64,000 nucleotides of DNA from Geodermatophilus sp. DSM 44513 (GTDB taxonomy: Bacteria; Actinomycetota; Actinomycetes; Mycobacteriales; Geodermatophilaceae), in NCBI RefSeq assembly GCF_032460525.1, contig NZ_CP135963.1:2046001-2110000 (forward strand), given 5' to 3'. Shown in pieces: positions 9,839-23,586 of this stretch; positions within the stretch are counted from its first letter, which is position 1, and each line of letters begins with the position of its first letter. Both the position numbers and the translations under genes were made by a program. Under the pieces are notes generated by a model. That model was not told the origin of the DNA and ran no database searches. It worked only from the letters and a program-made list of their open reading frames with translations.

Positions 9839-11657
9839 GGCCCGGCGGCCGGTCCGCGCGGCGGAGCCGGCGGCGACGGACGCCCCACCGGCGGCCGGTG
9901 ACGGGCTCGCCGCCCCGCCCGCCCTGCCACTGGGCCGGCTCACCGAGCTGCGGATCCGCGGCCTGGGCGCCATCGACGACGTCACCCTCGAGCTCGGCGA
10001 CGGGCTGACCGTGGTGACCGGCGAGACCGGCGCCGGCAAGACGATGGTCGTCACCGGGCTGACCCTGCTGTTCGGCGGCCGCGCCGACCCCGGCCGGGTG
10101 CGCGCCAACGGCAAGGCCGGCGTCGAGGGGCGCCTGGCCCTGCCCGCCGACTCCCCGGTCTGGCAGCGGGCCGCCGAGGCCGGCGCGGACCCCGACGACG
10201 ACGGCGCGCTCATCCTGGCCCGCACCGTCAGCGCCGAGGGCCGCTCGCGGGCGCACCTGGGTGGGCGCAGCGTCCCGGTCGGCGTCGTGGCCGAGCTGGC
10301 CGAGGACCTGCTGGCCGTGCACGGGCAGAGCGACCAGCTGCGGCTGTCCCGCCCGGCCGAGCAGCGCCGGGCCCTGGACCGCTACGCCGGCGCGGCGCAC
10401 CTGGCCCTGCTGGACCGCTACCGCGAGGCGCACGCCCGGTGGCGGCAGCTGGCCGGCGACCTCGACCGCCGCCGCAGCCGGGCCCGGGAGCTCGCCCAGG
10501 CCGCCGACGTGCTGCGGCACGGGCTGGCGGAGATCGAGGCGGTGGCCCCGCAGCCCGGCGAGGACGAGGAGCTGGACACCCAGGCGCGGCGGCTCAGCGA
10601 CGCCGACGCGCTGCGCGCCGCCGCCGACGAGGCGCGGGTGGCCCTCGCCGGCGACGTCACCGGCGACCTCGGCGAGGACCTGCCGCAGGACGCCGGCGCC
10701 GCGCTGGCCATCGCCGAGCGGGTGCTGGCCGCCTCCGACGACCCCACCCTGGTGATGCTCGCCCAGGACCTCGCCGACGCCGTGGCCGTGGTCTCCGACG
10801 TCGCCGGGCAACTGGCCACCTACGTCTCCGACCTGGACGCCGACCCCGCGCGGCTGGCCGAGGTGCTGGACCGCCGGGCGGCGATCACCGCGCTGGTGCG
10901 CAGGTACGCCGACGTGGGCGAGGGCGTGGCCGGAGTCCTGGGCTGGGCCGAGGACGCGCGCCGGCGCCTGGGTGAGCTCGACGTCTCCGACGAGGCGCTC
11001 GAGGCGCTGGCCGCCGCCCGGGACGCCGCCCGCGCCGAGGTGGACGACCTGGGGGCGCAGGTGTCCGCCGGGCGGCGGGCGGCCGCCGACGGGTTCGCCG
11101 CCGAGGTGGGCGCGGAGCTCGCCGGCCTGGCGATGCAGAGCGCGCGCGTCGCCTTCTCGATCGACAGCGACCCGGGGGCGCCCGGCCCCGAGGGCGTCGA
11201 CGAGGTGGCGCTGCTCATGGCCGCCCACCCCGGCGCCCCGCCGCGGCCGGTGCACAAGGGCGCCTCCGGCGGTGAGCTGTCGCGGGTGATGCTGGCCATC
11301 GAGGTGGTCTTCGCCGGCGCCGACCCGGTGCCGGTCATGGTCTTCGACGAGGTCGACGCCGGCGTCGGCGGGCAGGCCGCCGGGGAGATCGGCCGGCGGC
11401 TGGCCCGACTGGCGCGGCGCCACCAGGTCGTCGTCGTCACCCACCTGGCCCAGGTCGCGGCGTTCGCCGACACCCACCTGGTCGTCGACAAATCCCCGGA
11501 CACCGGGGCCGGTGTGACCGCCACCGACATCCGTGCCGTCGACGGCGAGGATCGGGTGCGCGAGCTGGCCCGCATGCTGTCCGGGCTGGCCGACAGCGAC
11601 ACCGGGCAGGCGCACGCGCGCGAGCTGCTCGCGGTGGCTGCGACCGCCCGCGGGTGA
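9813..11657 (+). CDS. recN: DNA repair protein RecN
   Basis: 614 aa, SMC-like ATPase that acts early in double-strand-break repair. Walker A GETGAGKT is near residue 69, coiled-coil arms fill about 170-370, the ABC signature SGGELSRV is near 486 and Walker B FDEVDAGVGG near 510, followed by VVTHLAQVAAFAD, a conserved RecN segment. ATG 9813 is preferred over GTG 9804 because the purine-rich GGGAGG region then has proper spacing. The start lies inside the 3' end of nadK. Confidence 0.95.
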   Translation: MAARTTTREARRPVRAAEPAATDAPPAAGDGLAAPPALPLGRLTELRIRGLGAIDDVTLELGDGLTVVTGETGAGKTMVVTGLTLLFGGRADPGRVRANGKAGVEGRLALPADSPVWQRAAEAGADPDDDGALILARTVSAEGRSRAHLGGRSVPVGVVAELAEDLLAVHGQSDQLRLSRPAEQRRALDRYAGAAHLALLDRYREAHARWRQLAGDLDRRRSRARELAQAADVLRHGLAEIEAVAPQPGEDEELDTQARRLSDADALRAAADEARVALAGDVTGDLGEDLPQDAGAALAIAERVLAASDDPTLVMLAQDLADAVAVVSDVAGQLATYVSDLDADPARLAEVLDRRAAITALVRRYADVGEGVAGVLGWAEDARRRLGELDVSDEALEALAAARDAARAEVDDLGAQVSAGRRAAADGFAAEVGAELAGLAMQSARVAFSIDSDPGAPGPEGVDEVALLMAAHPGAPPRPVHKGASGGELSRVMLAIEVVFAGADPVPVMVFDEVDAGVGGQAAGEIGRRLARLARRHQVVVVTHLAQVAAFADTHLVVDKSPDTGAGVTATDIRAVDGEDRVRELARMLSGLADSDTGQAHARELLAVAATARG

Positions 11658-11775
11658 CGGGGTCCACACCGCCAGGCGTGGAGTCCGGATCGGAGGGGTA
11701 GAGCCGGATCGTGCCCCACCGACGTCGCACCACCGCCGCGCCCGCCGCCCCCCGCCTGCGGGGCGGTACCGCCCG

Positions 11776-12492
11776 GTGAGCTGCTTCTCCGCCGTCGACG
11801 AGTCGGCGCACTACGGCTTCAGCGTCTGCATGCTGCTCCGGCAGTACCGCGAGCAGCTGGGGTGGGCCGACGAGGGGATCGTCGAGCTCGGCACCGGTGA
11901 CGCCACCGCGATCGCCGACGTCGTGGCCGGCCTGCCCGACCTGCGGGTGCGCAGCTTCGACATCAGCGCCCCCTCGGTGGAGCACGCCCGGGCGAACATC
12001 GCCGCCCGCGGGGTGGCCGACCGCTACACCGTGGAGTTCGGCGACTTCTTCGACCGGGCGGACTCGGCGGGCAGCCGGCCGGTGTCCACGGTGATCGCCA
12101 ACCCGCCGTACATCCCGGCGCCGGACCGCGACATCCGCATGCCCGAGCTGTGGGGCGGGGTGTACGGCAACGACCTGGTGCTGCAGCTGCTCAAGGCCGG
12201 CTACCGCAACGTGGTCACCGCCGTGCCCAGCTACGCCGACCCGGGCGGGACCGTCCGGACCGCCGAGGACCTCGGCTACCGGGTCGCGAACTTCCTGGCC
12301 ATGGGCCTGGACTACGGCGAGTACAGCAGCGAGCCCAAGGTGCGCGAGCACATCCGCCGGTTGTGCGCCGAGGGCCGCGGCTGGGCCGGTGAGGACGAGT
12401 ACATGGTCGCCGTCGCCCTGTTCACCCAGGAGCCCGACATCCCCGGCGACCGCGCCACCCAGCTGCTCAACGCCCTGCAGCTCCCGGCCTGA
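11776..12492 (+). CDS. Class I SAM methyltransferase with NPPY motif
   Basis: 238 aa. SAM-binding motif IVELGTGDATAIAD is near residue 35, an acidic loop after RSFDIS near 57, and the catalytic-type VIANPPYIPAPD near 105. NPPY is found in enzymes that methylate amide or amino nitrogens of proteins, RNA bases or DNA (HemK/PrmC, TrmN6 types). It is short and lacks a separate PrmC substrate domain, so the target is open. GTG 11776 has no convincing ribosome-binding site. A 22-codon reading frame (GTG 11711 to TGA 11779) ends across this start and could couple translation. It is an extra gene between recN and steA compared with mycobacteria. Confidence 0.75.
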   Translation: MSCFSAVDESAHYGFSVCMLLRQYREQLGWADEGIVELGTGDATAIADVVAGLPDLRVRSFDISAPSVEHARANIAARGVADRYTVEFGDFFDRADSAGSRPVSTVIANPPYIPAPDRDIRMPELWGGVYGNDLVLQLLKAGYRNVVTAVPSYADPGGTVRTAEDLGYRVANFLAMGLDYGEYSSEPKVREHIRRLCAEGRGWAGEDEYMVAVALFTQEPDIPGDRATQLLNALQLPA

Positions 12493-12518
12493 CCGCCCCC
12501 GACCGCGTCCGGGCTCAC

Positions 12519-12566
12519 CGTTGCGGGTCCTGGCTCACGGCCGGCAGTGAGTCAGGACCGGCAACG
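12519..12566. terminator. Bidirectional terminator hairpin
   Basis: A 20-bp stem (12519-12538 against 12547-12566) with one mismatch, one G-T pair and an 8-nt loop lies between the convergent methyltransferase and TetR genes. Long, nearly perfect stems without a U tract are common actinobacterial terminators. Confidence 0.75.
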
Positions 12567-12607
12567 ACCAGGTCAGCTGATCATCGGGGCGCGGGCCGCC
12601 TCGCCCC

Positions 12608-13537
12608 TCACCTCCGCTTGGCGTAGCCGGCCAGGCCGAACTGCAGCAGCGCCAGCCCGCGCTCGCCGCGGGCCAGCAGCTCGGCGGACAGCGCCGGGCC
12701 GGAGACGCCGGCCAGCACCCGGTCGCGCGCGAGCTCCAGGAGCGCGGCGTACAGGCCGAGCACCGCCTGCGCGGCCAGCCAGGGCGCCAGGTCCCCGGGC
12801 TCGGCACCGGTCTCCTCGGCGACCAGCGCGGCCAGCGCGGTGGTCAGCTCGCCGAGGATCTCCCGCTCGCGCACCTGCAGGGTGCGGCTGCCGCGGATGA
12901 CCCCGGCCATCTCCGCCACGCCCGCGGCGGCCTCCGGGGCGCCCAGCCCGCTCATGGCCCGGACGACGAAGGTGCCGGCGGCCGCGGTCACCGACTCCCC
13001 GGCCGGTCGGGTGCGCACCGTCTCCAGCAGCGCCGCGCGCACCGGCGGGTCGGCCTCGAAGACCAGCCCCTCCTTGACCGGGAAGTGGTTGAACACCGTC
13101 TTCTCCACCACCCCGGCCCGCTGGGCGATCTCCACGACGCTGACCGCGTCGAAGCCGCGCTCGGCGAACAGCTCGGCGGCCGCCTCGATGATCGCCGCGC
13201 GGGTCTGCTGCCGACGCCGCTCGCGCAGGCCCGGTCCGCGCAGCGCCCGCCGCCCACGACGGCTCCGCGGGTCGGTCTCGGCGGCGGCCGGGGGAGCGGC
13301 CGGGCTCGTGGTGCCCGGCAGTGGCGGCGCACCGCCGTCTCCCGCGCTGCTCCCGGGCACGCTGCCGGCGGGGAGGCCGCCGCCCGCGGAGCCGGCCTCC
13401 GGGACACCGTCGTCCGGGAGCGCCGGCCCGGCCGGGGGGTCCGGCGTCGGCAGCTGCCGCAGGACCGCCTCGTGCGGCTCGCCGGCCACGTCGTCGTCGG
13501 GATCGGTCCGGCCGACGGCACGCGCGCCAGGAGTCAC
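12608..13537 (-). CDS. TetR family transcriptional regulator with long N-terminal extension
   Basis: 309 aa. The TetR DNA-binding helix-turn-helix is at about 106-160 (AAAELFAERGFDAVSV, then EIAQRAGVVEKTVFNHF, then VKEGLV). The C-terminal ligand domain (165-309) is alanine- and leucine-rich and of unknown specificity. The first 100 residues are Pro/Gly/acidic low complexity, unusual for the family. GTG 13537 is supported by GGGGAGG directly upstream and a TAGCGT -10 box ending 7 nt before the start, so the mRNA may be leaderless. The extension may be untranslated if a later start is used. It diverges from steA, a possible target. Confidence 0.82.
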   Translation of the reverse strand: MTPGARAVGRTDPDDDVAGEPHEAVLRQLPTPDPPAGPALPDDGVPEAGSAGGGLPAGSVPGSSAGDGGAPPLPGTTSPAAPPAAAETDPRSRRGRRALRGPGLRERRRQQTRAAIIEAAAELFAERGFDAVSVVEIAQRAGVVEKTVFNHFPVKEGLVFEADPPVRAALLETVRTRPAGESVTAAAGTFVVRAMSGLGAPEAAAGVAEMAGVIRGSRTLQVREREILGELTTALAALVAEETGAEPGDLAPWLAAQAVLGLYAALLELARDRVLAGVSGPALSAELLARGERGLALLQFGLAGYAKRR

Positions 13538-13702
13538 CCTCCCCACGCTAGCCAGCCCGCCGGGGGCCTCCGGCGGGGCGGGTGGGGCAGGCGCGCCCGG
13601 CGTGTCGTGGTCTCCGTGGTGTCGAACACCCTCCGTGACTGGTATGTCGCCGAGGCGCGTCGCAGGCCGGGGCGTCCCGGTCACCGTGGGAGAGTGCAGG
13701 CC

Positions 13703-14890
13703 ATGCGCATCGGCTCCCTCCGCCGCGGCCGGGCGCCCGAGGCGGCCCCCGGCGTGGCCGGCACGGTGCGCGTGGACCGCCGCACCAAGGACCTCACCAA
13801 GCGGCTGCGCCCCGGCGACGTCGCGGTCATCGACCACGTCGACATCGACCGGGTCAGCGCCGACTCCCTGGTCGCCTGCGGCGCGGCCGCGGTGGTCAAC
13901 GCCGCGCCCAGCACGTCGGGCCGCTACCCCAACCTGGGCCCGGAGATCCTGGTGGCCGCCGGCATCCCGCTGGTCGACGGTGTCGGCAAGGAGGTGCTGT
14001 CGGCGGTCCGGGAGGGGACGACGGTCCGCGTCGACGGCAACCGGCTGCTGGCCGAGGACGGCACCGTGCTCGCCGAGGGCACCGAGCAGACCCCGGAGTC
14101 CGTCGCCGGGGCGATGGCCGAGGCGCGGGCGGGGCTGTCGGTGCAGCTGGAGGCCTTCGCCACCAACACGATGGAGTACATGCGGCGGGAGCGGGCGCTG
14201 CTGCTCGACGGCGTCGGCGTCCCGGACGTGGCCACCCGGATCGAGGGCCGGCACGTGCTGGTCGTCGTCCGCGGCTACGACTACAAGGAGGACCTGCAGG
14301 CGCTGCGCTCCTACATCCGGGACTACCGCCCGGTGCTCATCGGCGTCGACGGCGGCGCCGACGCGCTCGTCGAGGCCGGCTACCGCCCGGACATGATCGT
14401 CGGGGACATGGACTCGGTGAGCGACGACGTGCTGCGCTGCGGCGCCGAGGTCGTCGTGCACGCCTACGCCGACGGGCGCGCCCCGGGCCTGGCCCGCGTG
14501 CAGGACCTCGGGGTCGCGGCGATCACCTTCCCCGCCGCGGCCACCAGCGAGGACATCGCGATGCTGCTCGCCGACGAGAAGGGCGCCACGCTCATCGTCG
14601 CCGTCGGCACCCACGCCACCCTGGTGGAGTTCCTGGACAAGGGCCGCGGCGGGATGGCGTCCACCTTCCTCACCCGGCTGCGCCTGGGCGGCAAGCTCGT
14701 CGACGCCAAGGGCGTGAGCCGGCTCTACCGCAGCCGCATCTCCACACTGACGCTGGTCGTCCTGGTGCTGGCCGCCTTCGTGGCCATCGGCTCGGCGCTG
14801 GCGGTGTCCGCGGCCGGCCGCGTCTACCTCGACCTGCTGGTCGACCAGTGGAGCAGCTTCGTGTTCTGGTTGGAGAACCTCTTCTCGTGA
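13703..14890 (+). CDS. steA: SteA-like cell-envelope/septation protein
   Basis: 395 aa. Orthologue of Rv1697 by order and sequence. The central part resembles the thiamin pyrophosphokinase catalytic fold (PVLIGVDGGADALVEAG and DMIVGDMDSVSDD near 212-238). A single membrane helix is near residues 347-370 (TLTLVVLVLAAFVAIGSALA), leaving a short extracytoplasmic C-terminus. In corynebacteria SteA works with SteB in cell separation and wall-hydrolase control (known of the family). ATG 13703 follows a GGGAGAG site. Its stop overlaps the start of the next gene (GTGA), a conserved steAB pair. Confidence 0.88.
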   Translation: MRIGSLRRGRAPEAAPGVAGTVRVDRRTKDLTKRLRPGDVAVIDHVDIDRVSADSLVACGAAAVVNAAPSTSGRYPNLGPEILVAAGIPLVDGVGKEVLSAVREGTTVRVDGNRLLAEDGTVLAEGTEQTPESVAGAMAEARAGLSVQLEAFATNTMEYMRRERALLLDGVGVPDVATRIEGRHVLVVVRGYDYKEDLQALRSYIRDYRPVLIGVDGGADALVEAGYRPDMIVGDMDSVSDDVLRCGAEVVVHAYADGRAPGLARVQDLGVAAITFPAAATSEDIAMLLADEKGATLIVAVGTHATLVEFLDKGRGGMASTFLTRLRLGGKLVDAKGVSRLYRSRISTLTLVVLVLAAFVAIGSALAVSAAGRVYLDLLVDQWSSFVFWLENLFS

Positions 14891-15876
14891 TCGACTTCCG
14901 CTACCACCTGGTCTCGCTGATCGCGGTCTTCCTGGCCGTGGCGCTGGGGATCGTCATCGGCACCACCGCGCTCAACGCGCCGATCCTGGAGAGCCTGGAG
15001 GGGGAGGTGGCCGCGCTCGCCGAGGACAAGCGGGAGCTGGAGGCCCAGACGGAGGAGCTGCAGGCCCGGGTGGACACCGGCGACGCCTTCGCCGCCGCGG
15101 TCGCCCCGACGCTGGTCGCCGGCGCCCTGGCCGGCCGCAGCGTGCTGCTGGTCGCCACCGGCGAGGAGGTCCCCGCCGAGACCGTGGAGGAGGTCCAGAC
15201 CCTGGTCGGGCAGGCCGGGGGGACGGTGTCGGGCACCATCCGCCTGCAGCCGGGCTACAGCGACCCGGCCACCGCCGCGGAGGTGCAGAGCTACGTCACC
15301 GGACCGGGCCTGCCCACCGGGGTGGTCCTGCCGGAGACCGACGACACCGGGCAGCTGGTCGGGTCGCTGCTGGCCCAGGTGCTCCTGCGTCCGGCCGCCC
15401 CCGGCGCCGCGGTCCCCGACACCGCCGCGGTGTCCACCGTGCTGGCGGGCCTGCGGGCCCTGGACGTGCTGGACGTGGAGTCCACCGGGGTCACCCCCGC
15501 CGACTTCGCGGTCGTGCTGACCGCCGGGGTGCCCACCGCGGAGGACGCCGCGCAGGATGCCGCGGAGGACGCCGCGGAGGACGCCGCGCAGCGCACCGAC
15601 ACCCTCGTCGACCTCACCCTCGCGCTGGACGCCGCCGGGTCCGGCGCGGTCGTCGCCGGGGACGCGGCCTCGGCCGGCGAGACCGGGCTGGTCGGCGTGC
15701 TGCGCGCCGACCCGGAGGACTCCGCCGCGGTGTCCACCGTGGACGACGTGGACTCCGCCGCCGGCCGGGTCAGCGCGGTGCTCGCCCTCGGGCGGGAGAG
15801 CGAGGGCACCTCGGGCGCCTACGGCAGCGGTGAGGACACCCAGCCGGTGCCGCCGGTCCCCGCCACCACCCCGTGA
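14887..15876 (+). CDS. mctB: MctB/SteB envelope protein (copper transporter family)
   Basis: 329 aa. The N-terminus IDFRYHLVSLIAVFLAVALG is the hallmark of this family and forms one membrane helix (about 6-27), followed by a coiled coil (about 38-70, EGEVAALAEDKRELEA) and an exported domain. In M. tuberculosis Rv1698 was described as a copper-efflux channel (MctB); the corynebacterial homologue SteB partners SteA at the septum. A run of AAEDAAEDAA-type repeats lies near 222-236. GTG start overlaps steA by 4 nt, and its stop overlaps the next gene in the same way. Confidence 0.86.
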   Translation: MIDFRYHLVSLIAVFLAVALGIVIGTTALNAPILESLEGEVAALAEDKRELEAQTEELQARVDTGDAFAAAVAPTLVAGALAGRSVLLVATGEEVPAETVEEVQTLVGQAGGTVSGTIRLQPGYSDPATAAEVQSYVTGPGLPTGVVLPETDDTGQLVGSLLAQVLLRPAAPGAAVPDTAAVSTVLAGLRALDVLDVESTGVTPADFAVVLTAGVPTAEDAAQDAAEDAAEDAAQRTDTLVDLTLALDAAGSGAVVAGDAASAGETGLVGVLRADPEDSAAVSTVDDVDSAAGRVSAVLALGRESEGTSGAYGSGEDTQPVPPVPATTP

Positions 15877-16721
15877 GGGCCCGGCAGCCGGGCGGCGGAG
15901 CGCGCAGCCGGGTGCCGCTGGCCCTGGCCGGGGCGGCGGCGGCCCGGCTCGGGCTGGCCGCGGCCGCGGTGCTGGACGCCCGCCCGGCCGGCGCGCGGTG
16001 GCGGCGCACCAACCACGCGGGGCGGCCGGTCAGCCTGCTCGGCGGGCCGGCCCTGGCGGTCGCGGCGACGGCGGCCGCGGTGGCCGGCGCCCCGGCCGGC
16101 ACCCGGGCGGCCGCGGCGCTGGCCGGTGCGGTGTCCGGCCTGGTCGGCGGCTACGACGACCTGGCCGGCGCGCGCCCCGAGCAGGCGCGCGACAAGGGCC
16201 TGGCCGGGCACCTGCGCGCGCTGCGCGCCGGGCGGGTCTCCGCCGGCGCGGTGAAGGTCGCCGGCATCGGCGCCGCCGCCGCGGCCGCGGCGGTGTCCGC
16301 CGGGCACGGCAGCCGCCCCGCCGACGCGGTGCTCGCCACCGGGCTGGTCGCCGGCACCGCGAACCTGGTCAACCTGCTGGACCTGCGCCCCGGCCGGGCG
16401 GCCAAGGCCGTCGTCCTGGCCGCCGCGGCCGGGCTCGGCGGCCCCGCCGGCCCGCTGGTGGCCGGCCCGCTGGGCGCGGCGCTGGCGGTGCTGCCGGCCG
16501 ACCTCGCCGAGCGGGTGATGCTGGGGGACTGCGGCGCCAACGCCGCCGGCGCGCTGCTCGGGCTGCGGCTGGCCGCCGTGCCCGGCCGCCCGGCGCGGGC
16601 GACGGCACTGGCGGTGGTCGTGGCGCTCACCCTGGCCAGCGAGCGGGTCAGCTTCACCCGGGTCATCGAGGCCACGCCGGGGCTGCGCGAGCTGGACCGG
16701 CTCGGCCGCCGCGTCCGGTGA
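15873..16721 (+). CDS. MraY/WecA-like polyprenyl-phosphate glycosyltransferase
   Basis: 282 aa, multi-spanning membrane protein. It keeps diagnostic pieces of the glycosyltransferase family 4 (MraY/WecA) superfamily: GGYDDLAGARPEQ with the Asp pair near residue 92, NLVNLLDLRPGRA near 167, and MLGDCGANAAGALLGL near 212. It is shorter than MraY (about 350 aa) and more alanine-rich. Family members transfer a sugar phosphate onto a polyprenyl phosphate at the inner membrane. Sugar and lipid are unknown. GTG overlaps mctB by 4 nt. It opens a four-gene envelope module before pyrG. Confidence 0.75.
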   Translation: MRARQPGGGARSRVPLALAGAAAARLGLAAAAVLDARPAGARWRRTNHAGRPVSLLGGPALAVAATAAAVAGAPAGTRAAAALAGAVSGLVGGYDDLAGARPEQARDKGLAGHLRALRAGRVSAGAVKVAGIGAAAAAAAVSAGHGSRPADAVLATGLVAGTANLVNLLDLRPGRAAKAVVLAAAAGLGGPAGPLVAGPLGAALAVLPADLAERVMLGDCGANAAGALLGLRLAAVPGRPARATALAVVVALTLASERVSFTRVIEATPGLRELDRLGRRVR

Positions 16722-16779
16722 GCGGGGCACGGGGCGGGGACGGCGGCGCGCACCGGGAGCACGCCGCCGGGGCGCCGCG

Positions 16780-18405
16780 GTGACCGGGGCACGCCTCGTC
16801 CGGGGGGTCGCCGGCGCCGCCGCACTGATCGCCGTCCTCACCGTGCTGGCCCGGCTGGCCGGCTTCGGCCGCACGCTGGTGTTCACCAACGCCGTGGGCG
16901 CCGACAGCACCGGCGACACCTACGTGGCGGCCAACGCCGTCCCGAACATCGTCTTCGAGGTGGTCGCCGGCGGCGCGCTGGCCGGCCTGGTCGTGCCGAT
17001 GCTGGCCGGGGGCATCGCGGCCGGCGACCGCGAGCAGGTGCGGGCCACCGCGTCGGCGCTGCTCGGCTGGAGCCTGCTGGTGCTCACCCCGCTCGCGGGA
17101 GCGCTCGCGCTCGGCGCCGGGCCGGTGGCCCGGCTGCTGCTGGGCACCGGGGACCCGGCCGAGGTGGAGTTGGCTGCCCGCTTCCTGGTGGTGTTCGCGC
17201 CCCAGGTCGTGCTCTACGGCATCGGCGTGGTGCTCACCGGCGTCCTGCAGGCCCACCGCCGGTTCGCCGCCCCGGCGCTGGCGCCGCTGCTGTCCAGCGT
17301 CGTGGTCGCCGGCGCCTACCTGGCCTTCGCCGCGGTCGGCGGCAGCCGGACGGCCGACGGGCTCAGCACCCCGGCGGAGCTGGTGCTGTCGGTCGGGACG
17401 ACGCTGGGCGTGGCCGCGCTGGCGCTGGGCCTGCTGCCGCCGGTGCGCCGGCTCGGCCTGGGCCTGCGCCCGGCGCTGCGCTTCCCGGTCGGGGTGGCGC
17501 CGCGGGTGCGCCGGCTCGCGGCGGCCGGCGTCCTGACCCTGGCCGGGCAGCAGCTGCTGGCCGTGGTGGCCATCCGGCTGGCCAGCGCCGGCGCCCCCGA
17601 CGGCACCCAGGTGGTCTACACCGCCGGGCTGACCGTCTTCCTGCTGCCGTGGGCCGCGCTGGCGGTGCCGCTGGCCACCTCCGCCCACCCGGGGCTGGCC
17701 GAGCGGGTCGCCGCCGGCGACGAGGCCGGGTTCCGCCGGGTGCTGGCGCCGGTGGTGGTGCTCGTGACGGTCGGCTGCACGCTGGCCGCCGCCGTGCTGG
17801 TGGCCGTGGCCGGGCCGATGGCCGGGGTGTTCCTCACCGGGCAGCCGGCCGGGGTCGTCGGCGCGCTGCGGGACGCGATCGCCGCCTTCGCCCCCGGGCT
17901 GCCCGGCTACGGCCTGGTGGCCGTGCTCACCCGCGCGCTGTACGCCCGCGGCCTGTGGCGGGCGCCGACGGCCTGCGTGCTCGGCGGCTGGCTGCTGGCG
18001 GTGGCCGCGGACGTCGTGCTGGCCGCGGTGCTGCCCGCCGCCGACCGCGCGGCCGCGCTGGCCGCCGGGCACAGCGCCGGGGTGACCGTCGCCGGCCTGG
18101 CGCTGCTGGCCGTCACCGCCCGGGTCACCGGCCCGGCCGGGCTGGCGGGGGTGGCCCGCACCGGGCTGCCCGCGCTGGCCGCCGCCGTGCCGGCCGCCGC
18201 GGCCGGGCTGGCCGTCGCCGGTGCCCTCGGCGCCGACCCGGTGCCGCAGGGCGGCCTGCCGGCCACGCTCGGCGCCGGCGCGCTGGCCGCGGCCGCCGCG
18301 GCGGGGGTGGCCGCCGCGGTCATGATGGGCACGGCGCGCCGCCCCCTGCAGGAGGCGGTGCGCGGGCTGCGGCGGAGCGAACCCCAGGAGGTGCACGGTG
18401 GCTGA
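16780..18405 (+). CDS. MurJ-like lipid flippase
   Basis: 541 aa with about 14 hydrophobic segments. The N-terminal block (LTVLARLAGFGRTLVF, then AANAVPNIVFEVVAGGAL) is characteristic of the MurJ/MviN branch of the MOP exporter superfamily, which flips lipid-linked precursors across the membrane. In actinobacteria the main MurJ sits near the end of the chromosome beside trxB; this copy lies between a GT-like enzyme and a glycosyltransferase, so a special role with their lipid-linked product is likely (inference). GTG 16780 has a weak ribosome-binding site. Its end overlaps the next gene by 8 nt. Confidence 0.82.
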   Translation: MTGARLVRGVAGAAALIAVLTVLARLAGFGRTLVFTNAVGADSTGDTYVAANAVPNIVFEVVAGGALAGLVVPMLAGGIAAGDREQVRATASALLGWSLLVLTPLAGALALGAGPVARLLLGTGDPAEVELAARFLVVFAPQVVLYGIGVVLTGVLQAHRRFAAPALAPLLSSVVVAGAYLAFAAVGGSRTADGLSTPAELVLSVGTTLGVAALALGLLPPVRRLGLGLRPALRFPVGVAPRVRRLAAAGVLTLAGQQLLAVVAIRLASAGAPDGTQVVYTAGLTVFLLPWAALAVPLATSAHPGLAERVAAGDEAGFRRVLAPVVVLVTVGCTLAAAVLVAVAGPMAGVFLTGQPAGVVGALRDAIAAFAPGLPGYGLVAVLTRALYARGLWRAPTACVLGGWLLAVAADVVLAAVLPAADRAAALAAGHSAGVTVAGLALLAVTARVTGPAGLAGVARTGLPALAAAVPAAAAGLAVAGALGADPVPQGGLPATLGAGALAAAAAAGVAAAVMMGTARRPLQEAVRGLRRSEPQEVHGG

Positions 18406-19521
18406 CCGGCTCCCGCTGCACGGCCGCCGGGTGGCCGAGGTCCTGGCCACCAGCACCGGGGGGGTGGGCACGCACGTGCGCGCGGTGCTCCCGGCGCTGG
18501 GCGCGGCCGGGGCCGCCGTCCGGGTGTGCGGGCCGCGGGCCACCGAGGAGCTGTTCGGCTTCACCGCCGCCGGGGCCGCCTTCGCCCCCGTGCCGATCTC
18601 CGCCGGCCTGGCGCCGGCCGCCGACACCCGTGCCGTGGCGGCGCTGCGCCGGGCCACCGCGGACGCCGACCTGGTGCACGCCCACGGGCTGCGGGCCGGG
18701 CTGGTCGCCGCCGTCGCCCGCCGGCTGGGCGACCGGGCCCGGCCGCTGGTGCTCACCCTGCACAACCCGGTGCCCGGGGGCCGGGGCGCACGCCGCCGGC
18801 TGCTGGCCCTGGCCGAGCGGGCCACCGTCCGCGGCGCCGACGTCGTCCTGGCCGCGTCGGGCGACCTGGCCGAGAACGCGTGGCGGCAGGGCGCCCGGGA
18901 CGTGCGGGTCGCGCCCGTCTCCGCCCCGCCGCTGCCCGCCCCCACCCGGCCCGCGGCGCGGGTGCGGGCCGACCTCGGCCTGGCCGACGGGCGGCCGCTG
19001 GTGCTCGCCGTCGGCCGGCTGCACCCGCAGAAGGGCTACGACGTGCTGCTCGACGCGGCCGCGCGCTGGGCGGCCGGACCGCGCCCGCCGCTGGTCGCCG
19101 TCGCCGGCGACGGGCCGCTGCACGGCGAGCTGGCCGCCCGCATCGCCGCCGAGCGGCTGCCGGTGGTGCTGCTGGGCCGGCGCGGCGACGTCGCCGACCT
19201 GCTCGCCGCCGCCGACGTCGCGGTGCTGCCCTCGCGCTGGGAGGCCCGCTCGCTGACCGCCCAGGAGGCGCTGCGCGCCGGCACGCCGCTGGTGGCCACC
19301 CGCACCGGCGGGCTGCCCGGGCTGCTCGGCGACGGCGCCGAGCTGGTGCCGCCCGGGGACCCCGCCGCGCTGGCCGACGCGGTGGCCGCGCTGCTGGCCG
19401 ACCCCGCCCGGGCGGCGGCGCTGGCCGCGGCCGGCAGCGCGCAGGCGGCCACCTGGCCGGACGACGCGGCCACCGCCCGCCAGCTGGTCGCCCTCTACCG
19501 CGAGCTGCTCGGCGACCCGCG

Positions 19522-19525
<4 letters not shown>
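18398..19525 (+). CDS. Glycosyltransferase family 4 (GT-B fold)
   Basis: 375 aa. An N-terminal domain with TSTGGVGTHVRAVLPAL binds the acceptor; the C-terminal nucleotide-sugar domain shows VLAVGRLHPQKGYDVLLDA near residue 205, VAGDGPLHGELAA near 234 and the E-x7-E type region PSRWEARSLTAQEALRAG near 280-297. The predicted reaction is retaining transfer of a sugar to a lipid-linked or soluble acceptor in the cytoplasm. CAGGAGG lies upstream of the GTG. It overlaps the flippase gene, so both belong to one operon. Confidence 0.86.
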
Positions 19526-23584
<4,059 letters not shown>

Positions 23585-23586
23585 CC

